A stretch of DNA of 64,000 bases, taken from the NCBI RefSeq assembly GCF_020707215.1, contig NZ_JAJFET010000001.1, positions 186,001 through 250,000 of the forward strand, given 5' to 3'. Shown here piece after piece: positions 62,077-64,000 of the stretch. Source of the DNA: Sphingomonas sp. PL-96 (GTDB lineage Bacteria; Pseudomonadota; Alphaproteobacteria; Sphingomonadales; Sphingomonadaceae). Made by a program: the position numbers and the translations under genes. Under the pieces are notes generated by a model, which saw only the letters and a program-made list of their open reading frames with translations, did not search any database and was not told where the DNA came from. Within the stretch, counting starts at the first letter, position 1. Each line of letters begins with the position of its first letter.

Positions 62077-63288
62077 ATGCCCAAGATCGTCAACGCCCGG
62101 GTGATCGTCACGAGTCCCGGTCGCAATTTCGTGACCCTGAAGATCGAGTGCGACGACGGCACGACCGGCGTGGGGGATGCAACGCTCAACGGCCGCGAAC
62201 TCGCAGTCGCGAGCTACCTCTCCGAGCATGTCGTCCCCTGCCTGATCGGTCGCGATGCGCACCGGATCGAGGATATCTGGCAGTATCTCTACAAGGGCGC
62301 ATATTGGCGGCGCGGTCCGGTCACCATGACCGCGATCGCAGCCGTCGACATGGCTCTGTGGGACATCAAGGGGAAGATCGCCGGTCTTCCCGTTTACCAG
62401 CTGCTCGGCGGCGCTGCCCGCGAAGGCTGCATGGTCTATGCCCATGCCAATGGCGCCACGATCGACGACACGATTGCGGCGGCAAAGGCGGCGATCGACG
62501 AAGGCTATCTTGCCGTGCGGCTGCAATGCGGCGTGCCGGGGCTGCCCTCCACCTATGGCGTCGCCAAGCACGGTGAACGCTATGAGCCGGCCGACGCCGA
62601 CCTGCCGAGCGAGAGCGTCTGGTCGACGTCCAAATACCTGCGGGTCGTGCCCGAGCTGTTCCGAGCGGCGCGCGAAGCGCTCGGCTGGGACATTCACCTG
62701 CTGCACGACATCCATCACCGGCTGACCCCGATCGAGGCGGGCCGGCTGGGCCGCGACCTAGAGCCGTATCGGCCCTTCTGGCTGGAGGATGCGTCGCCGG
62801 CCGAGAACCAAGACGCGTTCCGCTTGATCCGCCAGCACACGACCGCGCCGCTCGCGGTGGGAGAGATCTTCAACTCGATCTGGGACTGCAAGGCGCTGAT
62901 CGAGAACCAGTTGATCGATTATGTCCGCGCGACCGTGGTCCATGCGGGCGGCATCACCCACATGCGACGGATCGCGGCGCTGGCAGACCTCTATCAGGTT
63001 CGTACCGGCAGCCACGGTGCCACCGACCTCAGCCCGGTCTGCATGGCGGCAGCACTCCACTTCGGCCTGTCGATCCCAAATTTCGGCATCCAGGAGCATA
63101 TGCCGCACACCGAGGAGACGGACCGCGTCTTCCCGCATGCCTATTCCTTCGCCGACGGGCTGATGCATCCGGGGGACGCGCCGGGTCTGGGTGTCGACAT
63201 CGACGAGGAACTCGCCGGCACCCACGCGTACAAGCGCGCCTTCCTGCCGGTGAACCGATTGGAAGACGGCACGCTATGGAGTTGGTGA
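62077..63288 (+). CDS. manD: Mannonate dehydratase ManD (enolase superfamily, RspA-like)
   Basis: A 403-residue enzyme that dehydrates D-mannonate to 2-keto-3-deoxygluconate. The N-terminal capping domain leads into a barrel; metal ligands are expected in [18 protein letters not shown] and the Glu of [16 protein letters not shown], with [20 protein letters not shown] between them. The C terminus ends [16 protein letters not shown], a signature of this subgroup. Subgroup members vary from high to no mannonate activity, so function is supported but not proven; the neighbours make it convincing. GAGGA lies before the start. UxuA-type dehydratase is absent from this locus. Confidence 0.92.
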   Translation: MPKIVNARVIVTSPGRNFVTLKIECDDGTTGVGDATLNGRELAVASYLSEHVVPCLIGRDAHRIEDIWQYLYKGAYWRRGPVTMTAIAAVDMALWDIKGKIAGLPVYQLLGGAAREGCMVYAHANGATIDDTIAAAKAAIDEGYLAVRLQCGVPGLPSTYGVAKHGERYEPADADLPSESVWSTSKYLRVVPELFRAAREALGWDIHLLHDIHHRLTPIEAGRLGRDLEPYRPFWLEDASPAENQDAFRLIRQHTTAPLAVGEIFNSIWDCKALIENQLIDYVRATVVHAGGITHMRRIAALADLYQVRTGSHGATDLSPVCMAAALHFGLSIPNFGIQEHMPHTEETDRVFPHAYSFADGLMHPGDAPGLGVDIDEELAGTHAYKRAFLPVNRLEDGTLWSW

Positions 63289-63289
63289 G

Positions 63290-64000
63290 GTGAGTGCCCT
63301 CAGCGACGCCGCAGCCGAGGCACCGGACACCGCCGCCCGGGCGGTACGGGCGCCGCGCGGGCGGATCCGGTGGATCATCTGCGGCTTGCTGTTCACCGCC
63401 GTGGTGCTCAGCTACATCGACCGCCTGGTGCTGGGGGTGCTGAAGCCGCAGCTCGAGGCCCTCTACGGCTGGACCAACACGGGCTATGCCGACATCACCG
63501 GTTATTTCCAGGTGTTCTACGGCCTGGGCTTTCTGCTGTTCGGCTGGTTGATCGATCGGATCGGGCCGCGCGCGGGCTATCTGCTGGCGATGGGCAGCTG
63601 GACAGTCGGCCACTTCGCCCAGACGCTGGTGACTTCGACGTCAGGCTTCGTGCTCGCGCGCATCCCGCTCGCCTTTGGTGAGGCCGGGACCTATCCGTCT
63701 GCACTGGCGGCGGCATCGCAGTGGTTTCCCAAGAGGGAGCGCGCGCTTGCCATCGGCATCTTCAATGCTGGCGCAAATGTGGGCGCGGTGGTCACGCCGC
63801 TCCTGATCGGCTTCATCGTCGCCGACCTCGTGCTCGACTGGCGTTGGGCCTTCATCGTGACAGGGCTGCTCAACCTGGTGTGGCTCTTCGCCTGGTGGCG
63901 CTTCTACCATCCGCCGCACCGCCATCCGCGCATCACGACCGAGGAACGCGCCTGGATCGAGGCGGAGCCTGCCGACGACAGCGGTCGCGCGGGCTTTCGC
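63290..64000 (+). CDS. MFS transporter, partial at window end (likely uronate carrier)
   Basis: The first 237 residues of a major-facilitator carrier; the rest lies beyond the window. After a hydrophilic N terminus the first helix is IIRWIICGLLFTAVVLSYID-like (here RWIICGLLFTAVVLSYIDRL), followed by the conserved loop GWLIDRIGPRAG between helices 2 and 3, and by the sequence LARIPLAFGEAGTYPSALAA. These match anion:cation symporter-type MFS proteins such as ExuT and GudP. It starts at GTG one base after the manD stop, so import of hexuronates for the same pathway is likely. Confidence 0.9.
   Translation, partial: MSALSDAAAEAPDTAARAVRAPRGRIRWIICGLLFTAVVLSYIDRLVLGVLKPQLEALYGWTNTGYADITGYFQVFYGLGFLLFGWLIDRIGPRAGYLLAMGSWTVGHFAQTLVTSTSGFVLARIPLAFGEAGTYPSALAAASQWFPKRERALAIGIFNAGANVGAVVTPLLIGFIVADLVLDWRWAFIVTGLLNLVWLFAWWRFYHPPHRHPRITTEERAWIEAEPADDSGRAGFR

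Overview
The window looks like chromosomal DNA of a GC-rich alphaproteobacterium, most likely Sphingomonas or a close relative. This is inferred from the gene families together: sphingan-like exopolysaccharide genes paired with a type I exporter, a Ros/MucR regulator, a CheA-hybrid chemosensory operon, ManD, a glutathione-dependent formaldehyde pathway, many GTG/TTG starts and ATGA overlaps. No 16S, tRNA or other taxonomic marker is present, so genus is an inference. I saw no CRISPR array and no tRNA or rRNA gene.

Layout. (1) 1-9406, plus strand: exopolysaccharide assembly and export. It holds the end of an outer-membrane beta-barrel, a Wza-type export protein, a Wzy/WaaL-like polymerase, a PrtD-type ABC exporter with its HlyD-type adaptor, a 40-residue membrane peptide, about 0.9 kb without a convincing gene, and a fused GT4-GT26 glycosyltransferase. 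(2) 9639-10794: two decayed IS5-family copies joined head to head. (3) 11074-12075: a polysaccharide pyruvyltransferase on the other side of the IS remnant. (4) 12256-34937: mostly housekeeping and envelope genes (Nudix, extensin-like, CHAP, MsrB, ABC-2 exporter, QueG, adenosine kinase, APC permease, HIT, HisE, a formaldehyde operon, PQQ dehydrogenase, NAD synthetase, L,D-transpeptidase). (5) 35075-45716, minus strand: a tight eight-gene chemosensory operon with Wsp-like gene content (CheW, CheR-TPR, CheW, MCP, CheA-REC, CheB). The usual REC-GGDEF output gene is absent, and two multidomain histidine kinases take its place. (6) 45807-50155: DNA alkylation repair (AlkB, Ada), a MucR regulator whose zinc-ligand Cys is apparently lost, an oxidoreductase and an isochorismatase-family hydrolase. 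(7) 50490-64000: two tandem DUF4139 proteins, then a glucuronoxylan-utilisation locus: GH115 and GH67 alpha-glucuronidases, an SGNH esterase, a GH3 beta-xylosidase, ManD and an MFS transporter cut by the window end. LacI-type palindromes lie in two divergent promoter regions.

How the parts work together. In region 7, secreted enzymes would strip glucuronate, and perhaps acyl groups, from xylan and cut xylo-oligomers. The MFS protein would import uronates, and ManD would take mannonate to 2-keto-3-deoxygluconate. In region 5, phosphate from CheA most plausibly flows to receiver domains on the two downstream kinases rather than to a flagellar CheY or a diguanylate cyclase. This matches the CheA3-CheS3 arrangement known from Rhodospirillum centenum and is the most interesting system in the window. 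Region 1 ends in a glycosyltransferase and pyruvyltransferase pair split by an IS remnant.
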